Part shown: piece after piece, positions 1-8,855 of the stretch
Layout of the letters: every line of letters begins with the position of its first letter
Position numbering within the stretch: position 1 is the stretch's first letter
From: an uncultured Bacilli bacterium
GTDB lineage: Bacteria > Bacillota_I > Bacilli_A > RF39 > UBA660
NCBI GenBank assembly: GCA_934149105.1
Contig: CAKPDP010000001.1
Location: 166,816 to 230,815 of the forward strand
DNA: 64,000 nucleotides
Direction: 5' to 3'
Notes under the pieces: generated by a model
Told to the model about the DNA's origin: nothing
What the model saw: only the letters and a program-made list of their open reading frames with translations
Database searches by the model: none
Translations under genes and position numbers: made by a program

Positions 1-1509
1 ATTAAAAAAGATAATAATTTAATTTATTTTGGTTCCATAATAATTGTTCTAACTATCATATTTTTAAGTGTTGGGTTTTCAGCTTTTCAGAATAAATTAG
101 CGATTGAAGATATAAGTGCTACTGTACGAATAGATAAAGATGTAAGAGTGACAAAAGTTGGAATTGAAAGTGTAAAGAATGCTACTAGTTATTATGAAGA
201 TTATAATGTTTCTAATATTTCTAGTAGTGTTATATTGAATGATACTAATTCTTATGTTATTTATGAAGTAGAAATTTATAATTTTGGTAATGTTGCAATG
301 GGGATAAGCGATGTATCAATTGATAATGAAAACTTAAAATTTGAGCTTTTAGACTATAATTTAAAAGATAAAATTTGTGATAATAATCAATGCTCTTTAG
401 GAATAAAAAAAACACTTAAGATAAAAGTATCTTATAAAGATGGTGCAAATATTACTGGTGAAAAAAATAAATTTATATTAAATTTTAAATTTGGAAGAAT
501 TTTTAATATAAGTTATTATAATATTTCCAATAGTGATAGTTTTCCTAAAGAAATAATAGAAGGGGATACATTAAATGTAAATATTCCAAATAAAGAAGAT
601 TATCTTATAAAGATATTTATGAGTAATAAGTTATTATATAATGGTAGTGATTATCAATATTCAAATGATAATTTAGTTCTTTCAAATGTTTCAGGGGATA
701 TTCAAATTCATTATAAAATGTCAATATGTCAAAGAGCAACACTACTTCATACAGAGGAATGTTTGGGTGGATATTGCTCGGGAATGGGTTACAAAGTGAA
801 TGGAAATAAAGGTACAACAACTATTACATATGGTTCATTGGGAACACCTAATACACTTTCATCTGGTGATGCATTTGACTGTGATGTCAATGGTGATGGA
901 GTATATGATTCAGAAACAGAAAGATTTTATTATGTTACTGATATGGATAATAATAGTAATATAGCTGTTTTAATTTATTATAATAATGTTAGTGGTGGAA
1001 AGCCTAATAATGAAAAATATTATCCATATGATGTTTCTAAAGAAAATTGGCATGGACCTAGAACTGCTATAGAACAACTTCCTACTATTAGTCAGTGGAG
1101 TAATGTAAGTCTATCAAATACAGAAAGAAAGATAGTTAATGAATATAATACTACCAGTACAAAAGATGGTCATACTTTTCCTGAAGTATTTAGTTATTCT
1201 AAATATGCAGCACGATTTTTAACATTAGCAGAAGTTAAAAAAATTGTTAATTTTTATATTCCAACTTGGAAAAATGGAGAATTAGATGCTCATCTTTATC
1301 TTGCTGAAAATACTAATTTTTCAAAAAAAGATAATTCTAAATTTGATGGATATTGGTTGGAAACTCCTAGAAATACTATGTCAAATCATAGTTGGATAAT
1401 TTATGCTACGGCAAGACGTGTTCATAGTATAGAAGTACAAAGAACTGATGTTTTAGTTGGTGTTCGCCCTGTAATAGAGGTAGCTAAAAGCGATATTTCT
1501 TATGGTTAA
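1..1509 (+). CDS. Surface protein with C-terminal GVRP (C-lectin-like/DUF6273-type) domain, 5' partial
   Basis: The reading frame is open from base 1, so the start lies upstream; the GTG at 148 is internal. The first visible residues form a hydrophobic membrane segment ending in LSVGFSAF, followed by a beta-rich region typical of N-terminally anchored surface proteins of this lineage. Residues about 230-500 form a Cys-containing globular region that ends in YWLETPRN...RRV...VGVRPVIEV, the closing motif of the C-lectin/DUF6273-like fold that also ends the protein at 38885. Unlike that gene, the 3' end here is AT-rich with ordinary codons, so it shows no sign of being a DGR variable region. Probably displayed outside the cell; the ligand is unknown. 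Family call by motif only. Confidence 0.75.
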   Translation: MKKDNNLIYFGSIIIVLTIIFLSVGFSAFQNKLAIEDISATVRIDKDVRVTKVGIESVKNATSYYEDYNVSNISSSVILNDTNSYVIYEVEIYNFGNVAMGISDVSIDNENLKFELLDYNLKDKICDNNQCSLGIKKTLKIKVSYKDGANITGEKNKFILNFKFGRIFNISYYNISNSDSFPKEIIEGDTLNVNIPNKEDYLIKIFMSNKLLYNGSDYQYSNDNLVLSNVSGDIQIHYKMSICQRATLLHTEECLGGYCSGMGYKVNGNKGTTTITYGSLGTPNTLSSGDAFDCDVNGDGVYDSETERFYYVTDMDNNSNIAVLIYYNNVSGGKPNNEKYYPYDVSKENWHGPRTAIEQLPTISQWSNVSLSNTERKIVNEYNTTSTKDGHTFPEVFSYSKYAARFLTLAEVKKIVNFYIPTWKNGELDAHLYLAENTNFSKKDNSKFDGYWLETPRNTMSNHSWIIYATARRVHSIEVQRTDVLVGVRPVIEVAKSDISYG

Positions 1510-1674
1510 TTTCTAACTCTTAATAAATAAAAAAACTTATTATATGGTTAGCTGATAACTTTTTTAAACCTTTATAGATATGGATTTATGTTGTAAAACT
1601 TTTGTCTATTGGACTATTGTTTGGATAGAAAATATTAAATTGTTCGGGAAATGATAAGATGGAGATGAGAAAAA

Positions 1675-4224
1675 GTGTATTCTAAAAATAAAGAAGATAT
1701 ATTTAGAATTTTGGAAAGTAATATTGATGGATTAGATAGTAGAAAAGCAAAGAAGAGATTAAATGATTATGGGCCAAATATTATTTTAAATAAAAATAAA
1801 ACGCCATTGATTTTAAGATTTTTAAAACAATTTAATGATACTATGATTATTATATTATTAATAGTGGCAGTACTTTTGTATTTTTATGGATATTTTTATT
1901 CACATGAGTATACTGATACTGTTGTTATTCTTTTTGTAGTTTTTATAAATGCTATTGTTGGATTTATACAAGAAGAAAAAGCTGCTTTAGTATTAAAAGA
2001 TTTAAAAAAATATGAAACTAGTACTTGTAAAGTAAAAAGGAATAGTAAAATATTAATAATAAATACTAAAGAATTAGTTCCAGGAGATATAATCTATTTA
2101 GAGTCTGGAGAAACAGTTCCTGCTGATATTAGAATACTTTCCTGTGAAAACTTAAAAGTTGATGAATCTGCTTTAACAGGAGAAAGTATTCCAGTTCAAA
2201 AAAGTGCTGATATTTTAAAAGAAAATTTAATTATTCAAGAACAAAAAAATATGTTGTTTTTAGGAACAAGCATTACTAATGGAAAAAGTACTGGTATAGT
2301 TGTAAGTACAGGAAAAAATACTGAGATAGGTAAGATTGCATTATCACTAAATGAAATTGATAGCATAGAAACACCTTTACAATTAAAAATAAAAGAACTT
2401 TCTAAAAAAATTACATTTATAGTATTTATTATTTTAATTTTTATATTTATTTTAGCTTTAATTAATAAATACACGATACTTGAAATTATAATGCTATGCT
2501 CATCACTCGCAGTGGCCGCTATTCCTGAAGGACTACCAACTGTAATTACAATAACTTTATCTGTTGGAATATCTAATTTAGCTAAAAAGAAAACAATAGT
2601 AAAACAAATGCAGGCTGTAGAGACATTAGGAGCAATAGATATTATTTGCTCTGATAAGACAGGTACTATAACGCAAAATAAAATGACTGTTAAAGAAGAA
2701 TATGTAATAGATGAGAATATGCTTAACTATATATGTGCTCTTTGTAATGATGGCCTTATTTATGAAGATAAATATGTAGGTGATCCTACAGAAACTTGTT
2801 TATATGATTATCTATATAATAAAAAGATTGATCCACTTGAATTAAGAAAAAAATGTAAAAGATTATTAGATATACCATTCGATAGTGATAGAAAGATGTT
2901 TACTACTTTAAATAAAATTGATAATGATGTATATATTTTATGTAAGGGTAGTATGGATTCTTTAATCGAAAAAGTAAATCTATCTAAGTCTCAAAAAGAG
3001 GAGATTTTAGATAAAGTTAAGAATCTTTCTAAAAATGCTTTAAGAACTTTAGGATTTGCTTATAAAAAATTAGATTATGTACCAAAAGATATTAAAGAAT
3101 TAGAAAATGAGGAAAATAATTTATCTTTTGTTGGAATTTTAGGTATGATAGATCCTCCAAGAGAAAGTGTTAAAGAAAGTGTTATTTTATGTAAAAATGC
3201 AGGAATTAGACCTATTATGATTACTGGAGACTCTATAGATACAGCAATTGCTATTGCTAAGGATGTTGGAATTATAAGTGGAGATAATGAAGCAATACTT
3301 GGAAGTGAGCTTGATAAATATAATGATAAAGAACTAGAAGATATAGTTAAAAAATATTCTGTTTATGCAAGAGTAAATCCGTCTCATAAAGAAAGAATTG
3401 TTTTTGCACTTCAAAATTGTGGGAAAATAGTAGCAATGACAGGTGATGGAGTAAATGATGCTCCTGCAATTAAAGATGCTCATGTTGGTGTAGGAATGGG
3501 AATTACTGGTACTGATGTTACAAAATCAGCTTCTGACATAGTATTAATGGATGATTCTTTTTCAACAATAGTTGTAGCTGTTAAAGAAGGAAGAAGAATA
3601 TACAATAATATAAGAAATAATATAGTATTTTCATTATCAAGTAATTTTGCTGAAATATTTACTATTATTATAGGATTGTTTACTAAAACAACAATTTTAT
3701 TACCAATTTATATTTTATTTATTGATTTGGTAACAGATTCTATTCCCAGTATATGTTTGTCCTTTGAAAAGTGTGAAGATGATATAATGAATAAAAAACC
3801 GAGAGGAATCAATAAACCATTATTTACACCCTTTATTAAAGCTAATATTGTATTTTCAGCTATAATCGAAACTATATTTGTAGTGTTTACTTATTTTATT
3901 AGTTTAAAGATGTATGGACAAAAAACAGCTATGTCTTTAGCACTTCTTTCAATTGTTGTACAAGAAATTGTTTATTCATTATCTTGTAGAAACTTAAAAG
4001 AATCAATTATTAAACAAGGATTATTTTCTAATAAGGCAATGAATTATGGATTGCTGTTGATACTTTTAATTGAACTCATAGTGTTTGTTACACCAGTTGG
4101 AAAATTAATAAGTGTAACATCAATAAAGTTTAGTTTAATACTAGTAGTATTCTTAATAAATTTCATAGCAATATTTATTTATGAATTAATTAAGCCATTA
4201 TTAGTAAATTTATTTAAAGATTAA
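1675..4224 (+). CDS. Cation-transporting P-type ATPase, calcium-type (PacL/SERCA-like)
   Basis: An 849-aa P2-type ATPase that would pump a cation, most likely Ca2+, across the cell membrane. It has all core motifs: actuator TGES near residue 168, PEGLP in transmembrane segment M4 near 284, the phosphorylated Asp in DKTGTIT near 327, a short nucleotide-binding domain, and TGDGVNDAP near 589. About ten hydrophobic segments are visible, four before the phosphorylation domain and six after it. The N-terminal domain is of the cation-ATPase type with no heavy-metal CxxC domain, which argues against copper or zinc export. The start is GTG at 1675 behind GGAGATGAG; in-frame upstream codons hit a stop. 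It stands alone, and no regulator is adjacent. Substrate choice (Ca2+ versus Mn2+) is inferred from the family. Confidence 0.9.
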   Translation: MYSKNKEDIFRILESNIDGLDSRKAKKRLNDYGPNIILNKNKTPLILRFLKQFNDTMIIILLIVAVLLYFYGYFYSHEYTDTVVILFVVFINAIVGFIQEEKAALVLKDLKKYETSTCKVKRNSKILIINTKELVPGDIIYLESGETVPADIRILSCENLKVDESALTGESIPVQKSADILKENLIIQEQKNMLFLGTSITNGKSTGIVVSTGKNTEIGKIALSLNEIDSIETPLQLKIKELSKKITFIVFIILIFIFILALINKYTILEIIMLCSSLAVAAIPEGLPTVITITLSVGISNLAKKKTIVKQMQAVETLGAIDIICSDKTGTITQNKMTVKEEYVIDENMLNYICALCNDGLIYEDKYVGDPTETCLYDYLYNKKIDPLELRKKCKRLLDIPFDSDRKMFTTLNKIDNDVYILCKGSMDSLIEKVNLSKSQKEEILDKVKNLSKNALRTLGFAYKKLDYVPKDIKELENEENNLSFVGILGMIDPPRESVKESVILCKNAGIRPIMITGDSIDTAIAIAKDVGIISGDNEAILGSELDKYNDKELEDIVKKYSVYARVNPSHKERIVFALQNCGKIVAMTGDGVNDAPAIKDAHVGVGMGITGTDVTKSASDIVLMDDSFSTIVVAVKEGRRIYNNIRNNIVFSLSSNFAEIFTIIIGLFTKTTILLPIYILFIDLVTDSIPSICLSFEKCEDDIMNKKPRGINKPLFTPFIKANIVFSAIIETIFVVFTYFISLKMYGQKTAMSLALLSIVVQEIVYSLSCRNLKESIIKQGLFSNKAMNYGLLLILLIELIVFVTPVGKLISVTSIKFSLILVVFLINFIAIFIYELIKPLLVNLFKD

Positions 4225-4322
4225 AATAGTGTGAGAAACTAAAAATATAATTTGAAGTTAAACTAGCCTTATAAATTATAATTTTCAGGGACAAAAATGT
4301 TTGAAAAATTTCTAAAAAAAAT

Positions 4323-4357
4323 AGCCATAATAGTCAACAGAGATTACTATGGTTTTT
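4323..4357 (+). terminator. Probable terminator of the P-type ATPase gene
   Basis: CCATAATAGT pairs with ATTACTATGG (ten positions, one mismatch, one G-U) around an eight-base loop, followed by GTTTTTAG. It lies about 100 bases after the ATPase stop codon. Confidence 0.55.
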
Positions 4358-4449
4358 AGTTTATTTATTCATTAATTGATAACAATAATTATATACATTT
4401 AAACGACTGTTAATTTCTTTGTTTATACTTATTAAAATTTCTATTTTTT

Positions 4450-4484
4450 AGAAAAATCAAAAATGTTGAATATTGATTTTTTCT
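4450..4484. terminator. Hairpin, probable terminator between convergent genes
   Basis: AGAAAAATCA and TGATTTTTTCT form a ten-pair stem with one extra T. A-rich and T-rich arms let it work in either direction; it lies downstream of both the plus-strand ATPase and the truncated minus-strand ABC gene. Confidence 0.5.
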
Positions 4485-4538
4485 TATTTTATGGGCTATA
4501 AGCAATACTAATAATTATTATTTGTGTCTATACTATAT

Positions 4539-4961
4539 TCATCCAACTCGTTGTTTCATACCACCAGATAGAGAATTTGGATATTTATGTAAGAATTTTT
4601 CTAATCCATAATTTTTTAATAGTCTTATGACATTTTCTTGGGATTTAGGAGTTAGTTTTTTCTTGATTTTTAGTCCTATTAAACAGTTATCGAGAATGGT
4701 TAGCCAAGGAAAGAGACAATCCTGTTGAAACATGTAGCCTATTTCTTTGGGACCTTTAGGATAAGAGATGGTACCGGTTGTGGGATTATCTATAGTACTT
4801 AAAATAGATAATAGGGTTGATTTGCCACAACCAGAAGGACCAACGATAGCGATAAAATCATTTTCTTGAATATCTAAAGATATATCTTTGATAGCAAGTA
4901 TTTCACTGCGATTACTATAATATTTTTTGCTTAAATTTTGAATACTTAGAATTTTATTCAT
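4539..4961 (-). pseudogene. ABC transporter ATP-binding protein, truncated (SsuB/TauB/NrtD-like)
   Basis: A 140-residue N-terminal portion of a nitrate/sulfonate/taurine/thiamine-precursor type ABC ATPase. Walker A is GPSGCGKST (residues about 41-49), the Q-loop is MFQQD, and the ABC signature is LSGGMKQRV. The frame stops one codon after that signature, so Walker B, the D-loop and the H-loop are missing, about 110 residues short of the family. The following bases in other frames do not restore the family sequence, so this looks like a deletion rather than a point frameshift. Its start overlaps the end of the substrate-binding gene by 8 bases, as in an original operon. No permease gene is adjacent. 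It is unlikely to hydrolyse ATP. Confidence 0.8.
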
Positions 4962-5955
4962 AGTCTTGGAAAAAATTGGTATAAATTAGATCTTGATAAG
5001 GAACAGTTTTTTCTAGTTCACCAGCGGCGATTACGATTTCTTCTATATGTTCAAATTCTTTTTCAGTGATAGTTATATTTTTACGCCAAGCATCACTTTG
5101 ACGATATTTATCGATGGTTTTTTCTAATTCTTTGAGACTAGTATCTGGGAAAAATTCTTCTAGATCTTTTGCAAGAATAGTTAGATCAGTATTTTCAACA
5201 TATTTTAGAGCTTTGTCGATGGCATTAGAGAAGGCTTTGATAGTTTTAGTATTGTTTTGAATATAACTTTTTCTAGCACTATAAGATGTGTAAGGAACTT
5301 CTTTACCTAGTTCTCCTATGTAGGCTACGATGTAACCTAAACCTTCTTTTTCAATATTGGAAGCATTAGGCTCAAAGAGAGTTACAAAGTCTCCTGTTCC
5401 TCCAATGAAGGCTCCTTCCATGGCTGAGAAGGCTATAGATGTATCTATTGTTAAGTCGGTATTAGGATTAATTCCGTGTTCTCTTAAAGCCCATTCAAAG
5501 GTCATTTCTGGCATACCACCTTTACGACCACCAATAACATATTTACCTTTTAAGTCATCAAGAGTAAAGTTTTGGTAAGGAACTCTAGATACTAGGAATG
5601 ATCCATCTCTTTTGGTAAGACCAGCAAAGGTCATTAAATAGTCTTTTTCTTTGGCATTATAAACATAAATAGTAGCTTCTGTTCCACAAAGACCTATATC
5701 AACATCACCTGATAGAACAGCTGATGTTACGGCATCGGCGCCACTAGCTAGAGATAGTTCTATGTCTAGGCCTTCTTCTTCGAAGAAGCCTTCTTTTATG
5801 GCTATATATTGGGGAGCATAAAAGATACTATGAGTTACTTCGGCTACTTTTACTTTAGTTAAATTTTGAGAATTGTCTGGTTGTTTTAGTTTAAAACAGA
5901 TAATTATAGATAAGACTATAACTATTAAAAAAATACTTAATATTATTTTTTTCAT
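4954..5955 (-). CDS. ABC transporter substrate-binding protein, SsuA/TauA/NMT1-like
   Basis: A 333-aa periplasmic-binding-type protein. It has an N-terminal hydrophobic segment (residues about 4-20) ending in IIIC, which resembles but does not cleanly match a lipobox. The sequence VAEVTHSIFYAPQYIAIKEGFFEEEGLDIEL is typical of the NMT1/SsuA family (split here: VTHSIFYAPQYIA, then KEGFFEEEGLDIEL), as is the GADAVTSAVLSGDVDIGL segment. Substrates in this family include sulfonates, taurine, nitrate and thiamine precursors; the sequence does not decide among them. It is the first gene of a minus-strand unit whose ATPase is truncated and whose permease is missing, so it may now be an orphan receptor or use another permease. 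Confidence 0.8.
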   Translation of the reverse strand: MKKIILSIFLIVIVLSIIICFKLKQPDNSQNLTKVKVAEVTHSIFYAPQYIAIKEGFFEEEGLDIELSLASGADAVTSAVLSGDVDIGLCGTEATIYVYNAKEKDYLMTFAGLTKRDGSFLVSRVPYQNFTLDDLKGKYVIGGRKGGMPEMTFEWALREHGINPNTDLTIDTSIAFSAMEGAFIGGTGDFVTLFEPNASNIEKEGLGYIVAYIGELGKEVPYTSYSARKSYIQNNTKTIKAFSNAIDKALKYVENTDLTILAKDLEEFFPDTSLKELEKTIDKYRQSDAWRKNITITEKEFEHIEEIVIAAGELEKTVPYQDLIYTNFFQDYE

Positions 5956-6056
5956 TATTCCTCCTTTAAATCAATTTATTATATGTTTTAAAAAGCTTTG
6001 TGTTACGGACTATGCCTTTTAGAAATGTAAAATTTTGTTAAGTACTTTTAATTTTA

Positions 6057-6085
6057 TTGACTAGGAAAATAGATTATTTTATAAT
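6057..6085 (+). promoter_or_regulatory. Sigma-A-type promoter of the FIST-ALDH-SDR unit
   Basis: TTGACT at 6057-6062 and TATAAT at 6080-6085 are separated by exactly 17 bases. It lies about 70 bases upstream of the chosen FIST start, in the divergent gap with the binding-protein gene. Confidence 0.75.
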
Positions 6086-6156
6086 TTAATTAAGGTAGAG
6101 AGATGTCTACCAAACTAACTATATTTTTAATCTATTGGATTAAAGGAGGAGATAAA

Positions 6157-7326
6157 GTGTTAAAAACTAAAGTTGGTTATAGTCAAAATGTTGATAGTTT
6201 TCAAGCAGGATTTGAAACAGCACAGATGGCTAATTTGGGTGAAGCTAAAGTAGGATTATTATTTACTTCATGTGTTATGGATCAAGCTAAAATAATTGAT
6301 GGTGTTAGAAGCTTTAGTGGTGTTCCAGTACTCGGATGTACTAGTAGTGCGGCAATTTGTACTCAAGATGGGTATTTAAATGCTGAAACAGGATATGCTG
6401 GTATGATGTGTTTGGGTGGAGATGTAGAAGTAGTAGTAGCGGGTAGTGAAAAGACTTCTAATGAGACGGCTCGTGAGATTGGTAGAAGACTTGCTAAAGA
6501 AGCTATTAGTCAAGTTAAGGGACCAGATGTAGAACCAGATTATTTCTTTATGACAGCAAGTCCTAAGGAAGAAGAAGAATACATGAAAGGTGTTCAAGAT
6601 GTTATTGGTAATATTCCAGTTTTTGGTGGTAGTGCTGCTGATAATACTGTTGAGGGTAAGTGGAGTATTCTTTGTAACGATAAGATCTTTAGTGATGGAT
6701 GTGCTATTGCAATATTCTATACAGATTCAGAGATGAAGAATTTATATACTGGAGAATATAAAGAAACTACTAATGCAGGAGTTATAACAAAAGTTGTTAA
6801 TAATAGAACATTGGTAGAAATTGATAGACAACCTGCTCTTAAGAAATATTGTGAATGGACTGGTAAAGATATTAATAAAGTTATGGGAGGTAACTTATTA
6901 GTAGAAACAATATTTAATCCTCTTGCAGTTAAAGATCCTATTGGTGGAGTAGTGGCTATTCGTCATCCAATGTTTGCTAATGATGATTTATCTATGAATA
7001 TTGGGGCAGATTTAGTTACAAATACTGCTATTATTCAAATGCATTTGGAACCTGAAGAAATGGTACAAGCTAATCCTAATGCTATTAAGAAATTAAATGC
7101 TCTTATGGATGAAGAAGTTCAAAGTTATTTCTTGGTACATTGTGGTGGAAGACGTTTAGGACTTTCAATAGCGGGTAAGGAACAAGAAATTTATCCAGCT
7201 GTTAAGGCTATAACAGGAGATAAAGAGTTTTTGATGGTATTTACATTTGGTGAATATGGTAATGGAGACCATTCAGCTAATACAGTTGGGGGATTATCGT
7301 TATCTTATACTGGATTTGGTAAATAA
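6157..7326 (+). CDS. FIST domain-containing protein (FIST_N + FIST_C)
   Basis: A 389-aa soluble protein made almost entirely of the FIST module, a predicted small-ligand sensor first noted at the input end of signalling proteins. Visible family features are LLFTSCVMDQAKIIDGVRS and PVLGCTSSAAI in the N-terminal half, PVFGGSAADN in the middle, and the C-terminal FLVHCGGRR segment followed by GGLSLSYTGFGK. There is no attached output domain (kinase, GGDEF or methyl-accepting), so it may act as a stand-alone sensor or enzyme. The start is GTG 6157, because AAAGGAGGAGAT ends 4-6 bases before it; an upstream ATG at 6103 would add 18 residues unlike the family. It is the first gene of a three-gene unit with an aldehyde dehydrogenase and an SDR, spaced 23 and 69 bases. 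Confidence 0.88.
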   Translation: MLKTKVGYSQNVDSFQAGFETAQMANLGEAKVGLLFTSCVMDQAKIIDGVRSFSGVPVLGCTSSAAICTQDGYLNAETGYAGMMCLGGDVEVVVAGSEKTSNETAREIGRRLAKEAISQVKGPDVEPDYFFMTASPKEEEEYMKGVQDVIGNIPVFGGSAADNTVEGKWSILCNDKIFSDGCAIAIFYTDSEMKNLYTGEYKETTNAGVITKVVNNRTLVEIDRQPALKKYCEWTGKDINKVMGGNLLVETIFNPLAVKDPIGGVVAIRHPMFANDDLSMNIGADLVTNTAIIQMHLEPEEMVQANPNAIKKLNALMDEEVQSYFLVHCGGRRLGLSIAGKEQEIYPAVKAITGDKEFLMVFTFGEYGNGDHSANTVGGLSLSYTGFGK

Positions 7327-7349
7327 AAGAAAAGAGGGAAGATGAAAGA

Positions 7350-8786
7350 ATGAAAAGTTTAATTGGTAAGAAGTGGAAGGACGCAGCTTCTGGTAAGATT
7401 ATTGAAGTTATTAATCCTGCTACTAATGAGTTAGTTGATACAGTACCAAGTTTATCTAAAGAAGAAGTAGATGAAGCTGTTGATTATGCTTATGAAGCAC
7501 AAAAAGAATGGGCTTTAGAATCTGTTGTTAGTAGATGTAAGATATTGTCTAAGTTTGCTGAGTTAGTAGAAAAGAATAAAGATGAACTCGCAAAGACGTT
7601 ATCTGATGAAACAGGTAAGCCTATTAGAGAAGCTTATAATGAAATAAATAATATTCAAATTGGAGTTCCAGCTTATGTAGAAAAAGTTAAACATGAATAT
7701 GGTAATTTGATATATAGAGGTACAGAAGCTGGTCAAGAGGATACTATTCAATATACAATTCAACAACCTTTAGGGGTAGTTGGAGCAATTATTCCATTTA
7801 ATTTTCCTAGTGATATCTTTATTAATAAAGTACCACCGGCATTATTAATGGGAAATGCGGTAGTATTAAAACCTGCTAGTGTTAATCCTTTGACACTTAC
7901 TAAATATGTTGAGCTTTTAGTTAAAGCAGGTGTTCCTATGGGAGTAATTTCTGTTGTTCATGGATCAGGATCAATAGTAGGAAGTGCTTTAACTAGTAAT
8001 CCTAAAGTTAGTATGATTAGTTTAACTGGTAGTACGGAAGCTGGTATCGATGCTTTAAAGAATTGTGCAGATCATTGTGCTCATAGTTCATTAGAGTTAG
8101 GTGGTAATGATGCCTTTATTCTATGTGAAGATGGAGATTTAGATTTGGCTGTTAATGAGACTGTTTGGGGAAGACTTTACAATACTGGTCAAGTATGTTG
8201 TGCTAGTAAGAGATTTTTAATACAAAATTCTGTAAAAGATGAATACATTAAGAAAATGGTAGAGAAAATTAAGTCTTTAAAAGTAGGTATGCCTAGTGAT
8301 CCTGCAACTGATATTGGTTGTTTAGTTAGTGAAAATGCTGCCATTGAAGTAGAAAGACAAGTTAATGAGACAGTTGATGCAGGTGCTAAGATTGTTATTG
8401 GTGGTAAGAGAAATGGAGCTTTTTATGAACCTACTATTTTGGATAATGTAACTAAAGATATGGCTGTTAGTAAGGATATGGAAATATTTGGACCAGTTAT
8501 CTCAGTTATAGGATTTGATACATTAGAAGAAGCTATTGAGATAGCTAATCAATCAAAATATGGACTTTCTGGTTCGATAATTACAAAAGACATTAGCAAG
8601 GCTATAAAAGTAAGTGAAAAGATGGAATGTGGTGGCTTTGTAATTAATGGAGCTAGTTTCTTTAGAAGTTTTGAACAACCATTTGGAGGTTGGAAGTATT
8701 CTGGTATCGGTAATGAAGGTATAATGACTACTTTAAAGGAAATGTCTAGAACGAAGACTGTTATACTTAAGAATATTACTAAATAA
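7350..8786 (+). CDS. NAD(P)-dependent aldehyde dehydrogenase
   Basis: A 478-aa class I/II-type aldehyde dehydrogenase that oxidises an aldehyde to a carboxylate with NAD(P)+ in the cytoplasm. The core motifs are present: PFNFPSDIF, LKPASVNPLT, the nucleotide-loop segment SLTGSTEAG, the general-base Glu in LELGGND, and the catalytic Cys in NTGQVCCASKRF. Length is normal for the family. It is closest in look to lactaldehyde, glyceraldehyde-3-phosphate (non-phosphorylating) and succinate-semialdehyde dehydrogenases; the substrate cannot be read from the sequence. It starts 23 bases after the FIST gene with GAGGGAAGATG upstream, so the two are almost certainly co-transcribed. Confidence 0.92.
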   Translation: MKSLIGKKWKDAASGKIIEVINPATNELVDTVPSLSKEEVDEAVDYAYEAQKEWALESVVSRCKILSKFAELVEKNKDELAKTLSDETGKPIREAYNEINNIQIGVPAYVEKVKHEYGNLIYRGTEAGQEDTIQYTIQQPLGVVGAIIPFNFPSDIFINKVPPALLMGNAVVLKPASVNPLTLTKYVELLVKAGVPMGVISVVHGSGSIVGSALTSNPKVSMISLTGSTEAGIDALKNCADHCAHSSLELGGNDAFILCEDGDLDLAVNETVWGRLYNTGQVCCASKRFLIQNSVKDEYIKKMVEKIKSLKVGMPSDPATDIGCLVSENAAIEVERQVNETVDAGAKIVIGGKRNGAFYEPTILDNVTKDMAVSKDMEIFGPVISVIGFDTLEEAIEIANQSKYGLSGSIITKDISKAIKVSEKMECGGFVINGASFFRSFEQPFGGWKYSGIGNEGIMTTLKEMSRTKTVILKNITK

Positions 8787-8855
8787 TGTAAATTGTGATA
8801 AATGGGTAAAGGATAGTTATTTCTATCCTTTACTAATGTTTAATGGGAGGATAAG

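Larger units (their letters stand above)
4225..4538. other. Intergenic region between the ATPase and the broken ABC gene
   Basis: This 314-base AT-rich gap holds two hairpins (4323-4357 and 4450-4484) and otherwise no open frame with a ribosome binding site and no recognisable RNA. It occupies the place where the rest of the ABC ATPase gene, and a permease gene, would be expected on the minus strand. No residual Walker B or permease-like peptide was seen in any frame. Confidence 0.5.

Noticed and set aside
1675..4224. Heavy-metal (CopA/ZntA) class for the P-type ATPase
   Set aside because: No CxxC metal domain and no CPC/CPx motif; M4 has PEGLP as in calcium-type pumps.
5357..5578. Plus-strand open frame inside the binding-protein gene
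   Set aside because: Shadow of the minus-strand coding sequence; no ribosome site and no family. The same applies to all other frames nested within the genes listed.
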